Shown: positions 47,201 through 54,800 of the stretch, piece after piece | How the letters are laid out: every line of letters starts with the position of its first letter | Numbering within the stretch: position 1 is the stretch's first letter | Source: CAYWCV01 sp964629885 | GTDB lineage: Bacteria > Bacteroidota > Rhodothermia > Balneolales > CAYWCV01 | DNA: 64,000 nucleotides | NCBI GenBank assembly: GCA_964629885.1 | Contig: CAZVRJ010000010.1 | Span: 6,332-70,331 of the forward strand | Reading direction: 5' to 3' | The notes under the pieces: generated by a model | The model's input: the letters and a program-made list of their open reading frames with translations, nothing else | Database searches by the model: none | What the model was told of the DNA's origin: nothing | Translations under genes and position numbers: made by a program

Positions 47201-47470
47201 CAAGTGGCCATGGCCTGTACCCTTTGGCCATACTCCAGCTTGGTTGATGCTGAAGTTGCCACGACCCACCGTGCCCCAGTTCGTAACAATCGATTCTACC
47301 TGATTGCCGTTGGTGTTGAAGCTCGTTCTCCACGACCTTGTACCACGTTCAGGATCGATATAGACACCAGATGCGTTGTTTTGCGCCAACGACTGTGAAG
47401 CTAGGGCTACAATAGAAGCCGTAAAGACTGTGACGATGCGGGCGATATGTAATATGTGTCTGTTTGCCAT
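44246..47470 (-). CDS. Very large exported protein with C-terminal sorting-like domain
   Basis: 1074 residues. The signal peptide has the core IVTVFTASIVALASQSLAQ. The N-terminal half is rich in Trp, Asn and Gly and holds acidic, calcium-binding-like Asp repeats (FIDNDNDGLIDESRDND, DEDGDWNALVDDVGSDGIG, about 335-400). A fibronectin-like part follows (PKLKAIAGDGKVTLIWDNLAE, about 520). The C-terminal 80 residues (RRIEIRKLPTTCRVRIFSASGVFLRELN ... EVSFGLYFFHVDAPG) resemble FlgD-Ig/T9SS type A tails. Such proteins accompany a TonB receptor and a PorV-like gene in this group. It takes the genomic place of SusD, and could be the surface capture protein, though that is inference. No enzymatic domain was seen. 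Confidence 0.8.
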   Translation of the reverse strand: MANRHILHIARIVTVFTASIVALASQSLAQNNASGVYIDPERGTRSWRTSFNTNGNQVESIVTNWGTVGRGNFSINQAGVWPKGTGHGHLHEMTGLVATRVVDRDGKTIEMVSDGYGDSAQQDIDPVTNVEWKFQPLPEYFNRNVENPEIANSLNPESWPRRWPDRPSQWDGQWNGYFGLNQFNADQELFYVMDDLSNTEYKFGPLANDPQAGGLGLQIRVRIFQWSQALAKDILFMQYEVSNIGDIVYNNLNANNPIYFGGYTDVNPAGSGSTDDAADFDISQDIVFGWALSGVGTWGQFRDIPPGYIGWKFLESPGISDDFIDNDNDGLIDESRDNDAGQLIFGPVGRYGDPKEHWSGDEDGDWNALVDDVGSDGIGPGFEGYPGPDPDGTEGNGRPDQGEPNFGRLDNDESDQVGLTSFNAPLFGSVSIHNEAAMWPKMQPGFFDIPAQGVNQIWIFASGPFRLRPDRTERFSTCFVFGANRQALFRSAQVAQRIYDSDYRFARPPRQPKLKAIAGDGKVTLIWDNLAEFSRDPIYGFDFEGYRIIKSTDPQFNDAQDITDSFGNSVYKRSIAQFDKVNGLKGYHKLQFGEEIGLPNGVHFFMGDDTGLQHSYIDTDVINGRVYYYAVLSYDAGYVDSYFDLGISDSPLLFPISPSESPGSITVTQGVVTRYDVNTVSARPNSQPADEILGELSVDDQNRVPRAKGDATSVLQAFPINERAFLETEYTITFEQEAVATSVEYGTKTYTVKDKVGRTVVDKAPVPKNPDGTYVTNWTEEIFDEGFLLVFNNTFPTQTFTQQNSRFSPSSKSNLRSAIQAPLPTTLIPTPPLWPINIVIDFGEENAVLDTAFINNTGLFTRPVNFRLYEEGSDENINFILNELPQSTNGRIDIGESIDLVFRNRPNDFRYTLSWKILFNPPVDANGNELPASLAVLPQAGDRFVLRTQKPFGERDEYVLRVTATKIDEDADKTLLDEIIVVPNPYIAATVTESRPFLSGRGERRIEIRKLPTTCRVRIFSASGVFLRELNPSNGVAVWDLKTNEGLEVSFGLYFFHVDAPGIGEKIGKFAIIN

Positions 47471-47477
47471 GCTGAAA

Positions 47478-50165
47478 TCAAATCAAAATCTGGAATCCAA
47501 GACGGACAAGACGGGGACTTGGGTGTACGGCCGGATTGCTACGATACTCTTCAAGGCTGTTGATGATGTTCTTGCCGCTTTGATTATGTGCTTCAATGTC
47601 GCGGATAAACAGGCGTGGGCGACGGTCTTGGCGATAGAAATCAAGAATATTCTCACCAAACATATACACTTGTCCCGTCATGCCACTCAATTTGAAGTTT
47701 CTTGAGAGACGAAGATCTACGACAAATTCAGGCTCATACCGAGCTTCGTTCCTCAATTCGGTAAGCGGTTGGCGCTGCAAGTCGCTTGGGGTAAATGGGT
47801 ATCCAGTGCCATAGCTGCCTATCAAACCTGCATTGAACAAGCCACGTTGATAAGTGATACTTCCCCCGACATTATGCCTTTGATCCCATGCTAGAGGCAC
47901 AAGAATCCGGGTTGCCTCGTTATTAGACTGTGCATCAAAAAATGCTTGCTTGGGGTCGCTTCCGTTACCTCTAGCCGATTGATACGTGTAGTTGATGCTG
48001 CCACGTACACCGATGTCAGTTCTGATGCTCCAAGCCAAGCTGATGCCTCGAACGCTTCCAAAATCGGCATTTTCATAGCGACCCCAACTGTCGCCACCCG
48101 TTCGCGAAGCATATAAGCCCGTTCCAAGCAGATTGCGGATGTCGCGGTAGTAGGCCGTAAGGTCGATGGCCGTGTACATTCCCAACTCCTGCTGAAGGCC
48201 AATTTCATATGTGGTCGAGCGCTGGGCCTCCAAGTCGGCATTTCCGATGTATTGGTTGAAATTGCTTGCTGTAACCTCAAACTCAGGGTTTTCGTAGAGG
48301 CGGCTGAATTCTGGAATTTGGAAAAACTGCCCATATGATGCGTGGATTACCCCAGAGGCTGAAATCGGGAAGGCAAAGCCAATGCGAGGACTCAACTGAT
48401 ACTTGACGGAGGCAGGGTTGTAGGCTTCTTCGTAAGGAGCGCCTCGGGTATTGCCCGGGTCGCGCAGATCGGTCGGCACGTCGCTGTTGGCGTTGAAATA
48501 GTCGAAGCGAACACCCACGTTGATGATGAGATCGCGAACCTCAATCTTGTCCTGCAAAAAAGCGGCAAATTCGTATGGTGATTTGGTAAAGGTATTGTGA
48601 AACCTCGACTCGATCGGGGGTATCTCGCGTGTTAGACCTGTCTGCCGTCTTGCCTGGATAAAGAACTCCCGCTGAAATAAATCGTTATATCTAAATTCGA
48701 CGCCTGTTTTGACTAAATGATATGTATTCATCTGTCTTGAGATGTCGAATCTCGCTGCCCATGTGGTACTTTTGCGACGGAAATGGTAATTGTTAACGCC
48801 GCCGGTGTTAAATACGTCGCTTGGCTGCTGGTTGCGACCCTCGATGAACCTATATCGCTCATCGAAAGGATCTTCGTATACAAACTGCCGTGCATTCGTT
48901 GTGTAAGCAGTCAGCCTTAGATTATAGAATGTGCGGTTGTTCAGTACATGATTCAAACTCAGCAGGTGATTGTACGACTCACTACGCGACGTTGGACGAT
49001 AGTCGGGATTGTAGCGATACAGATGGCTGTAACCCTGCGATCTACCGTAAGACCTAGTTATCGAATAACCAAGTTTGATGTTGTTCGAGAGTTTCCATGT
49101 CAGTTTGGCCAATGCGGAGTTACTGGTCGAAACATTCATGGGTACAACAGAGGAGTCGCCCGACGACCTAATAAGCCACGAGTTTGGATCATTGGACGAA
49201 AACACGGAGCTGTCGGAGGGTGTAAAAATGCGCCTCCCATACAACCATCCATCCGAATCGGTGTACCTGAAGTTGGTGAAGAAAGTCAATTTCTCTTTGA
49301 AGATGGGGCCAGACAAGGTGCTTTCATACACTTGTTGCCCGTACGGTTTCGCATTCTCGATATCGTAGAATATGTCGTTGCGACCAGTGAAGTATCCTCC
49401 TACACTTCCGTTGAACGTGGCCGCAAATTTGTCACCGCCATCTTTGGTGACGATGTTGATGATCCCACTGTTGGCCTGCCCGTATTCAGCATTAAACGTG
49501 CCGCTGATAACCTCAATTTCCTGGATCGACTCGTTCTGAACCGGTACAGCCAATCCGTTACTGAACGGATTCGTCACGGCTACACCATCTACGTAATATT
49601 TTATTTCAGTGGATCGACCACCTCGGATGTGAATGGATCCCCCAGCACCACGGTTCACCCCCGCTTGCAACGTAACGGTCTTCAAGAAACTATCGGTCGG
49701 TAAGACCCTAAGTTCGTCGCCGGTGATCTTTGCAGAGGCAGATGTTTGATCGCGTGTGATCATGCTTGCCTCGGCCGACACCACAATCTCGTCGAAGGTA
49801 AGGTTGGCCTCATTCATTACCATATCGATCGTGGTTGTGCGGTCAACCTGCACTCGGACATCCGTCACACGAACAGTTTCGTATCCAATTATCGAAATAA
49901 TCAGAGTATAGCTGCCTGGCGAGATATTGAGGATGAAGTAATCTCCCTTTACGTCGGAAGAAGCACCACGTATTGTACCCTCAATGATGACATTGGCGCC
50001 AGGCATTGGTAGACCCTCTTTGTCGGTGATCTTGCCGGCAATTTTGCCTGTGGTTTGTGCCAACACACTGGTCGCAAACAAAAACATGAACAACACTGCA
50101 CTGCAGGCCGAAATGATTCGTCCCCAAGATGTTCGCGAATTGCGTTGTATGCTAAATGATGCCAT
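47478..50165 (-). CDS. TonB-dependent receptor of the glycan locus
   Basis: The preferred start is 50165 (MASFSIQRNSRTSWGRII..., signal peptide ending VLAQ); a start at 50219 adds 18 residues. The order is a CarboxypepD_reg-like domain (about 40-120; TTGKIAGKITDKEGLPMPGANV), a plug with IHIRGGRSTEIKYYVDGVAVTNPFSNGLAVPVQNESIQEIEVISGTFNAEYGQANSGIINIVTK, and a large barrel ending in VRLGFQILI. It is not of the SusC subtype, since the SusC signature is absent, and no SusD gene follows. It is the first gene of the nine-gene minus-strand series, with the large exported protein 7 bases downstream. Confidence 0.92.
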   Translation of the reverse strand: MASFSIQRNSRTSWGRIISACSAVLFMFLFATSVLAQTTGKIAGKITDKEGLPMPGANVIIEGTIRGASSDVKGDYFILNISPGSYTLIISIIGYETVRVTDVRVQVDRTTTIDMVMNEANLTFDEIVVSAEASMITRDQTSASAKITGDELRVLPTDSFLKTVTLQAGVNRGAGGSIHIRGGRSTEIKYYVDGVAVTNPFSNGLAVPVQNESIQEIEVISGTFNAEYGQANSGIINIVTKDGGDKFAATFNGSVGGYFTGRNDIFYDIENAKPYGQQVYESTLSGPIFKEKLTFFTNFRYTDSDGWLYGRRIFTPSDSSVFSSNDPNSWLIRSSGDSSVVPMNVSTSNSALAKLTWKLSNNIKLGYSITRSYGRSQGYSHLYRYNPDYRPTSRSESYNHLLSLNHVLNNRTFYNLRLTAYTTNARQFVYEDPFDERYRFIEGRNQQPSDVFNTGGVNNYHFRRKSTTWAARFDISRQMNTYHLVKTGVEFRYNDLFQREFFIQARRQTGLTREIPPIESRFHNTFTKSPYEFAAFLQDKIEVRDLIINVGVRFDYFNANSDVPTDLRDPGNTRGAPYEEAYNPASVKYQLSPRIGFAFPISASGVIHASYGQFFQIPEFSRLYENPEFEVTASNFNQYIGNADLEAQRSTTYEIGLQQELGMYTAIDLTAYYRDIRNLLGTGLYASRTGGDSWGRYENADFGSVRGISLAWSIRTDIGVRGSINYTYQSARGNGSDPKQAFFDAQSNNEATRILVPLAWDQRHNVGGSITYQRGLFNAGLIGSYGTGYPFTPSDLQRQPLTELRNEARYEPEFVVDLRLSRNFKLSGMTGQVYMFGENILDFYRQDRRPRLFIRDIEAHNQSGKNIINSLEEYRSNPAVHPSPRLVRLGFQILI

Positions 50166-50232
50166 GGCCTTCGGTCTTATGGTCGTCGATGCAACGTTGG
50201 ATGCGATATGGCTATTCACAACTAGCAGTAAA

Positions 50233-50277
50233 TATGTACATTATGTCTGTTGTGGATTTCTATAAGTACATTATATT
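50233..50277. promoter_or_regulatory. Paired GTACATTAT elements, candidate regulator sites
   Basis: GTACATTAT occurs at 50236-50244 and again at 50266-50274, start to start exactly 30 bases (about three helical turns). The first is the centre of an odd dyad ACAT-T-ATGT. They lie in the divergent gap just upstream of the TonB receptor start and are good candidates for binding by the GntR-headed regulator encoded in this operon. Confidence 0.45.
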
Positions 50278-50300
50278 GTTTGCGAAGTTACAAATCAATG

Positions 50301-50330
50301 CTTTTGAAAGATTTTTTCAAAAGCGCTTTT
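50301..50330. promoter_or_regulatory. Nested dyads including AAAAGCGCTTTT
   Basis: CTTTTGAAA and TTTCAAAAG (50301-50309 and 50315-50323) are perfect inverted arms around five bases. They overlap the 12-base perfect palindrome AAAAGCGCTTTT at 50319-50330, which has the CG-centred form of LacI-family operators and shares its ten-base core with the site in front of susC at 7098-7107. Confidence 0.45.
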
Positions 50331-50425
50331 TATTTCAATCCTCCTATTTTTGACCGCCAAATCGTTTAAATTTCATCCTGCTCGCTCAAAATTGATAAAC
50401 CTTGGTAATTTATTAAGATAATTAT

Positions 50426-50434
50426 GCACATTAT
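50426..50434. promoter_or_regulatory. Third ACATTAT element before the mannosidase gene
   Basis: ATTATGCACATTATGA carries the same ACATTAT core as the two elements at 50236 and 50266 and lies 74 bases before the GH38 start, so it would act on the plus-strand operon. The remainder of the 50166-50507 gap is AT-rich with no coding frame. Confidence 0.35.
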
Positions 50435-50507
50435 GACCATCTTATTTAGCAAAAATCATACACTCCTCATTTTCAGCGTATCTTAAGCCCACGTTTCGTT
50501 AAGCCTC

Positions 50508-53120
50508 ATGCAAACAAATAAAAGTATCAAGGGTTTGGTGGTCTCCCATTCTCATTGGGATAGGGCATGGTATCTGCCATTTGAAAGCTACAGACATCGG
50601 TTGGTGCGCATGACCGACCGCATTTTAGCTCTTCTCGAGAGTAACGAGGAGTACAAATCGTTCATGTTCGATGGGCAAACCATCCTACTTGAAGACTACA
50701 TAGGGGTGCGACCACATTCGGCCGAACGCCTGCAACGCCTAATTCGAGATAGACGCCTCATCATTGGGCCTTGGTATGTACTTCCCGACCTGTTCTTGGT
50801 CAGCGGCGAGTCTGTGATACGCAATCTTCAGGCAGGCGCGGCCGACGGACGCGCCTGGGGAGGGCTGCTCAATGTTGGATATGTACCCGATCCATTCGGC
50901 CACTTTGCCCAGCTTCCACAATTGCTCAAACAGTTCGATCTAGATACGTTCCTATTCATGCGTGGCATGCCCGAAAAACACTTCGACACCCTTGGAAGCA
51001 TCTTCGACTGGGTTGCTCCCGACGGCAGCAAGGTGATCGCCACATACTTGATCGACGGTTATTTCAATGCTTCATCCCTGGGATTCCCGTCAGTTTATGG
51101 CCGATTCGAGGGCTTAGCGCCCGACATCGACTTAGCCGAAGAGCGAATCAAGAAGAGCATCGACAACTACTCGAAGATTCAATCCGAGCCTTGGGTTGTC
51201 CTGTTTAATGGTATGGACCACATGCCTGAGCAAGCCGACCTTCCCCTCATTCTTGATAGCCTCAATTCAAGAGATCTGCCATTTGAGCTCGAGCATTCCG
51301 ATTTAGACGCTTATGCCCACAACATTGTGGCATACGATAGGAAGCGACCAGAATTTACCGGCGACCTAGATGGTAATGCACATCACCCAATCCTAAAAGG
51401 TGTTTGGTCTACGAGAGTGTACATCAAACAGCAAAATCACCGGCTTGAATCGCTGATCACTGGCTTTTTAGAGCCTCTTTTATTGTCTGCTATCGAGCAC
51501 GGACTGATTAGCCACGACGCAACCCTGATCGACAGGGTGTGGCGAAAATTGATGAAGAATCATCCTCACGACGATATATGCGGATGCAGTATCGATGATG
51601 TCCATTTCGATAACGAAGTGCGATTCCAGCAGGTTGATCATATGGTTGATGTGCTTATAACTGAGATACTGGAACAAGCATTGATCAAGGGATTGGACCA
51701 ATCGTCCTCAGATGTTCAGCTTAAATCGGATGAGAGCTATGTGCTTGTGCACAACCCACACCCACACACAGTAACATCGTGGGTAGAGTCCGAGGTTTTC
51801 TTCCCCAATCCTGATGGCGAAGAGGGTTCTCCTCCCCTCGAATCTCAGCTTTCAGCCGATGATGGAGATGGTGCAGATGTGCAGTTAAATGTATTGTCGT
51901 CCCATGCACCTGTAGTCGAGAACCAATTTCTAGGGGCAACATGGGGTCGGCGATACCAAGTTCGAATGCTTTTAACAGTGCCGGCCGCGGGGTACACGGT
52001 GGTCCGTGTGCACCAAAAGGGTGAAGCAGCCGAGGGTCAGCGTTACATTCCTGTCACTTCGAAGCGGGAAACCCTTTGGGATTCTGCCATCCTAGAATGG
52101 CGGCCCGATTTCGGCGACACATATTCGTACGGACCCGACGCAGATAACAGAACCTGGGAGGCATCCATGGTTCCTGATACATCTACTGGTCAGTTAACAT
52201 GGTCTTTACGAGTGCCCGAAAATCGTGAGGGCGGTAGCGTCGAAATGAATATTACAGGACGTGTGCAGGAGTTAGCGCAAGGTGGCCAGTCGATCGATCT
52301 CGACTACATCAACAAAGCATCTGACGGTCGTCTGCGAATACTCATCCCCTTGGGTGAGCACATTGACCACAGCATCGCTGATGCACACTTCAGGTTGGCA
52401 GACCATCATTTTGGGCCCCTCAGAACCCCCGAAACGTCGGCTGAGCGTTGGAATGGGTATCCAGGCGAGCTAGACTACGGCACAGAGTTTATGCGCGACG
52501 GGGTGATTGTACCAAGGGATCTGGCACCGGCCCTCTGGCTGGCCAGCAGAGGCAATCACGAGTACGAAATCGCTCAACATACGGTACATGGCTCATGTTT
52601 AGCTGTGACACTTCACCGCTCGGTAGGAATGCTGAGCATAGGTGGTGGTAGAATCAGACGCGTACAGGCTGGCCCGTCCATTCCAGTACCCGGAGCCCAA
52701 TGCCTGAGGGCTCTTAAAATCGAAATGGCCATGGGAACTACGACCGCTGGCGTACCGGCAGCTCATCGGACCTTGAGGGAGTTCTCTCATCCGCTTCAAG
52801 CCCGTCCTTTCCCTTGGTTACCGTATGCAACTGGTAAAGGGAAACTGCACAGAACCGACTCCTTACTATCGATCGACAACTCGGCTGTCGTATTGTCGGC
52901 CTTAAAACACCACGATACAGATAATTGCTGGGTTGTAAGGGTCTATTCGACAAGCGACAAGCCTGAGCAGTGCACCCTTATGGTCCCTCCAACTAAAGCG
53001 AAGGCATGTGCCACAGATCTGCACGAATGTTGGAATGACACAGCGTCCTTTGCAATAAATGGTGGATCGATTAATTTTGAAGTACCTCCTCATCGCATTA
53101 TGACTCTGTTGGTACGATGA
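50508..53120 (+). CDS. GH38 alpha-mannosidase
   Basis: 870 residues, the length of bacterial GH38 enzymes. Zinc ligands and catalytic residues are visible: HSHWDRAW at 14-21 (His16, Asp18), DPFGH with the nucleophile Asp128, and HPHDDICG (about 352-359) giving the last zinc-binding histidine. The C-terminal half is the beta-sandwich domain region of the family. No signal peptide was seen, so it is probably cytoplasmic and cleaves alpha-mannosides or short manno-oligosaccharides after import. It reads divergently from the TonB receptor operon and overlaps the next gene by four bases. The subfamily resembles mannosylglycerate hydrolase/MngB-like enzymes, so the true substrate may be a small mannoside. 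Confidence 0.93.
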   Translation: MQTNKSIKGLVVSHSHWDRAWYLPFESYRHRLVRMTDRILALLESNEEYKSFMFDGQTILLEDYIGVRPHSAERLQRLIRDRRLIIGPWYVLPDLFLVSGESVIRNLQAGAADGRAWGGLLNVGYVPDPFGHFAQLPQLLKQFDLDTFLFMRGMPEKHFDTLGSIFDWVAPDGSKVIATYLIDGYFNASSLGFPSVYGRFEGLAPDIDLAEERIKKSIDNYSKIQSEPWVVLFNGMDHMPEQADLPLILDSLNSRDLPFELEHSDLDAYAHNIVAYDRKRPEFTGDLDGNAHHPILKGVWSTRVYIKQQNHRLESLITGFLEPLLLSAIEHGLISHDATLIDRVWRKLMKNHPHDDICGCSIDDVHFDNEVRFQQVDHMVDVLITEILEQALIKGLDQSSSDVQLKSDESYVLVHNPHPHTVTSWVESEVFFPNPDGEEGSPPLESQLSADDGDGADVQLNVLSSHAPVVENQFLGATWGRRYQVRMLLTVPAAGYTVVRVHQKGEAAEGQRYIPVTSKRETLWDSAILEWRPDFGDTYSYGPDADNRTWEASMVPDTSTGQLTWSLRVPENREGGSVEMNITGRVQELAQGGQSIDLDYINKASDGRLRILIPLGEHIDHSIADAHFRLADHHFGPLRTPETSAERWNGYPGELDYGTEFMRDGVIVPRDLAPALWLASRGNHEYEIAQHTVHGSCLAVTLHRSVGMLSIGGGRIRRVQAGPSIPVPGAQCLRALKIEMAMGTTTAGVPAAHRTLREFSHPLQARPFPWLPYATGKGKLHRTDSLLSIDNSAVVLSALKHHDTDNCWVVRVYSTSDKPEQCTLMVPPTKAKACATDLHECWNDTASFAINGGSINFEVPPHRIMTLLVR

Positions 53121-54793
53121 AATCATCCCGCTTAATCTTCCTGATATTCACCATGGCTGCATGTAGTGCGCCTGTCGTGGAGCCTCCACCGTTGATTGTG
53201 GCTCAATGGGAGAACGTGACTTTAGATTTAGCATCTTTCGAGGAAGAATACATGGCCTTTGCCTCTGCGGCACCAATCCGCGATGGTGTAGATACTCGTA
53301 AGGACTATGCCGTAGCCATGCTGGAGCGCAGGATCATCGCCGAGATTGGAAAACAGATGTCGCTTGATACACTCCGTGAGGTCAAGCTCGACATCAGACG
53401 CAAACGCGAAGCCGCCCTACGCAGGTCATGGCTTGAGAAAATTGCCGAGCCGAAACTACGCATGCCCGACGAAGCAGACATCTTAGAGGCTTTTCGCAGG
53501 TCGAACACACGCCTGAATCTGGAACAGATTTTCGCACCGACCCGCAATGACATCATGGCATACGAACGTCGACTTCAGTCAGGCGAGTCCTTCGAATCGT
53601 TGGCTATCGAAAGCATGAGAAAGATGGGTGTGCCCGACAGCGCCTACAAAATGGGTTGGGTTGGTTTTGAAATGATGGACGAGGCACCCGAAACGGCAGC
53701 AATGTCGCTCAGTTTGGCCGGTGAGGTAACCAAGCCGGTCTCATCGCTGCGTGGCTGGCACATGTTCCGCCTGCTCGAACGTGAGGAAACCTTCCATGCC
53801 GATGGCACCACTTACAATAATGCCCGAGAAAACCTAGCCTTTAAAGTGTACCATCGCCGCCTCGAGGAAATAACCGTACCGTTTACCGACTCCTTGATGA
53901 CCTCCCACTCCCTAGAAACATATATGGATCGTCTGCGTCAAACATGGGCGGAGATTGCACCGCTGGTACCGCGCACAACAGCCTACATGGATCTGGTAGA
54001 GATGAACCAAGGTTTCCTTGAACTAAAACCCGCATCACTCACCCGAGACACCCCTCTGGCACTAGTTGATGGCAAACCGTTTACCTTTGGGCAATTTATC
54101 GAACGACTGCCCGACCTGCCCCTCGAGATATTGCGTCCCAACCTGCGTGGCGCCCTCGAGCTGGCCATACGCGACTCTGTGCTAGCAGCACGTGCTGAAC
54201 AATCCGGCTTGGCTGCCACCCCGGAGGTCCAGCTGGCTGAAAGGATGGCCACCAACACCGCACTCTATTTCGCGACACTTAGGGCCGTGGCCGACACGAT
54301 CGACGTCGACCGACTCTCCAATCAATGGTACGAGCGTTGGAAGGACACGCGTTATGTGTCGTCGATTACCTCCGATTTCCGTTACTACGTATTTGCCGAC
54401 AGTTCCGATGCCTGGAAGGTGATCCGAAGCTACCAACAAAGTAGTGATTGGAACACCGCATTCGATCAGCATTCAGGAACGTGGATCACAAAAGAAGGAT
54501 CTCGAACAGATGTGACAAAAAGCGGATTACCGGAACACACGCTACCCCTTGAAATAGATAGGGGTAGTAGAATGCTTTCTGGTCCATGGCCACGCGACAA
54601 TGAATGGGCCTTAATCGAGGCAACCGCAAGAATATTCACCATCAAACCGTACGAGGATGTCAAATCGGATGTTCGGCAGACCATGGTCGAGCGCCTTCCC
54701 GAAATCGTGCATCAGTCGCTTTTGCCAGAGCACTACCGCCGTGAGAATGTGAAGATCGACGAAAATCTCCTGATGTCAATCTTACGATTCTGA
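53117..54793 (+). CDS. PpiC-type (parvulin) peptidyl-prolyl isomerase-like lipoprotein
   Basis: 558 residues. The lipoprotein signal ends FTMAAC. A helical SurA-like N-terminal region (about 25-125) precedes a PpiC/parvulin domain (about 130-220; LNLEQIFAPTRNDIMAYERRLQSGESFESLAIESMRKMGVPD, then MGWVGFEMMDEAPETAAMSLSLAGEVTKPVSSLRGWHMFRLLE). A second long helical region with a SurA-like architecture follows. It would act as a periplasmic foldase or chaperone. Its start overlaps the mannosidase stop by the ATGA arrangement, so it is translationally coupled to a sugar enzyme, which is unusual. It converges on the AGE epimerase gene with 7 bases between the stops. Confidence 0.82.
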   Translation: MKSSRLIFLIFTMAACSAPVVEPPPLIVAQWENVTLDLASFEEEYMAFASAAPIRDGVDTRKDYAVAMLERRIIAEIGKQMSLDTLREVKLDIRRKREAALRRSWLEKIAEPKLRMPDEADILEAFRRSNTRLNLEQIFAPTRNDIMAYERRLQSGESFESLAIESMRKMGVPDSAYKMGWVGFEMMDEAPETAAMSLSLAGEVTKPVSSLRGWHMFRLLEREETFHADGTTYNNARENLAFKVYHRRLEEITVPFTDSLMTSHSLETYMDRLRQTWAEIAPLVPRTTAYMDLVEMNQGFLELKPASLTRDTPLALVDGKPFTFGQFIERLPDLPLEILRPNLRGALELAIRDSVLAARAEQSGLAATPEVQLAERMATNTALYFATLRAVADTIDVDRLSNQWYERWKDTRYVSSITSDFRYYVFADSSDAWKVIRSYQQSSDWNTAFDQHSGTWITKEGSRTDVTKSGLPEHTLPLEIDRGSRMLSGPWPRDNEWALIEATARIFTIKPYEDVKSDVRQTMVERLPEIVHQSLLPEHYRRENVKIDENLLMSILRF

Positions 54794-54800
54794 TAGCCCT

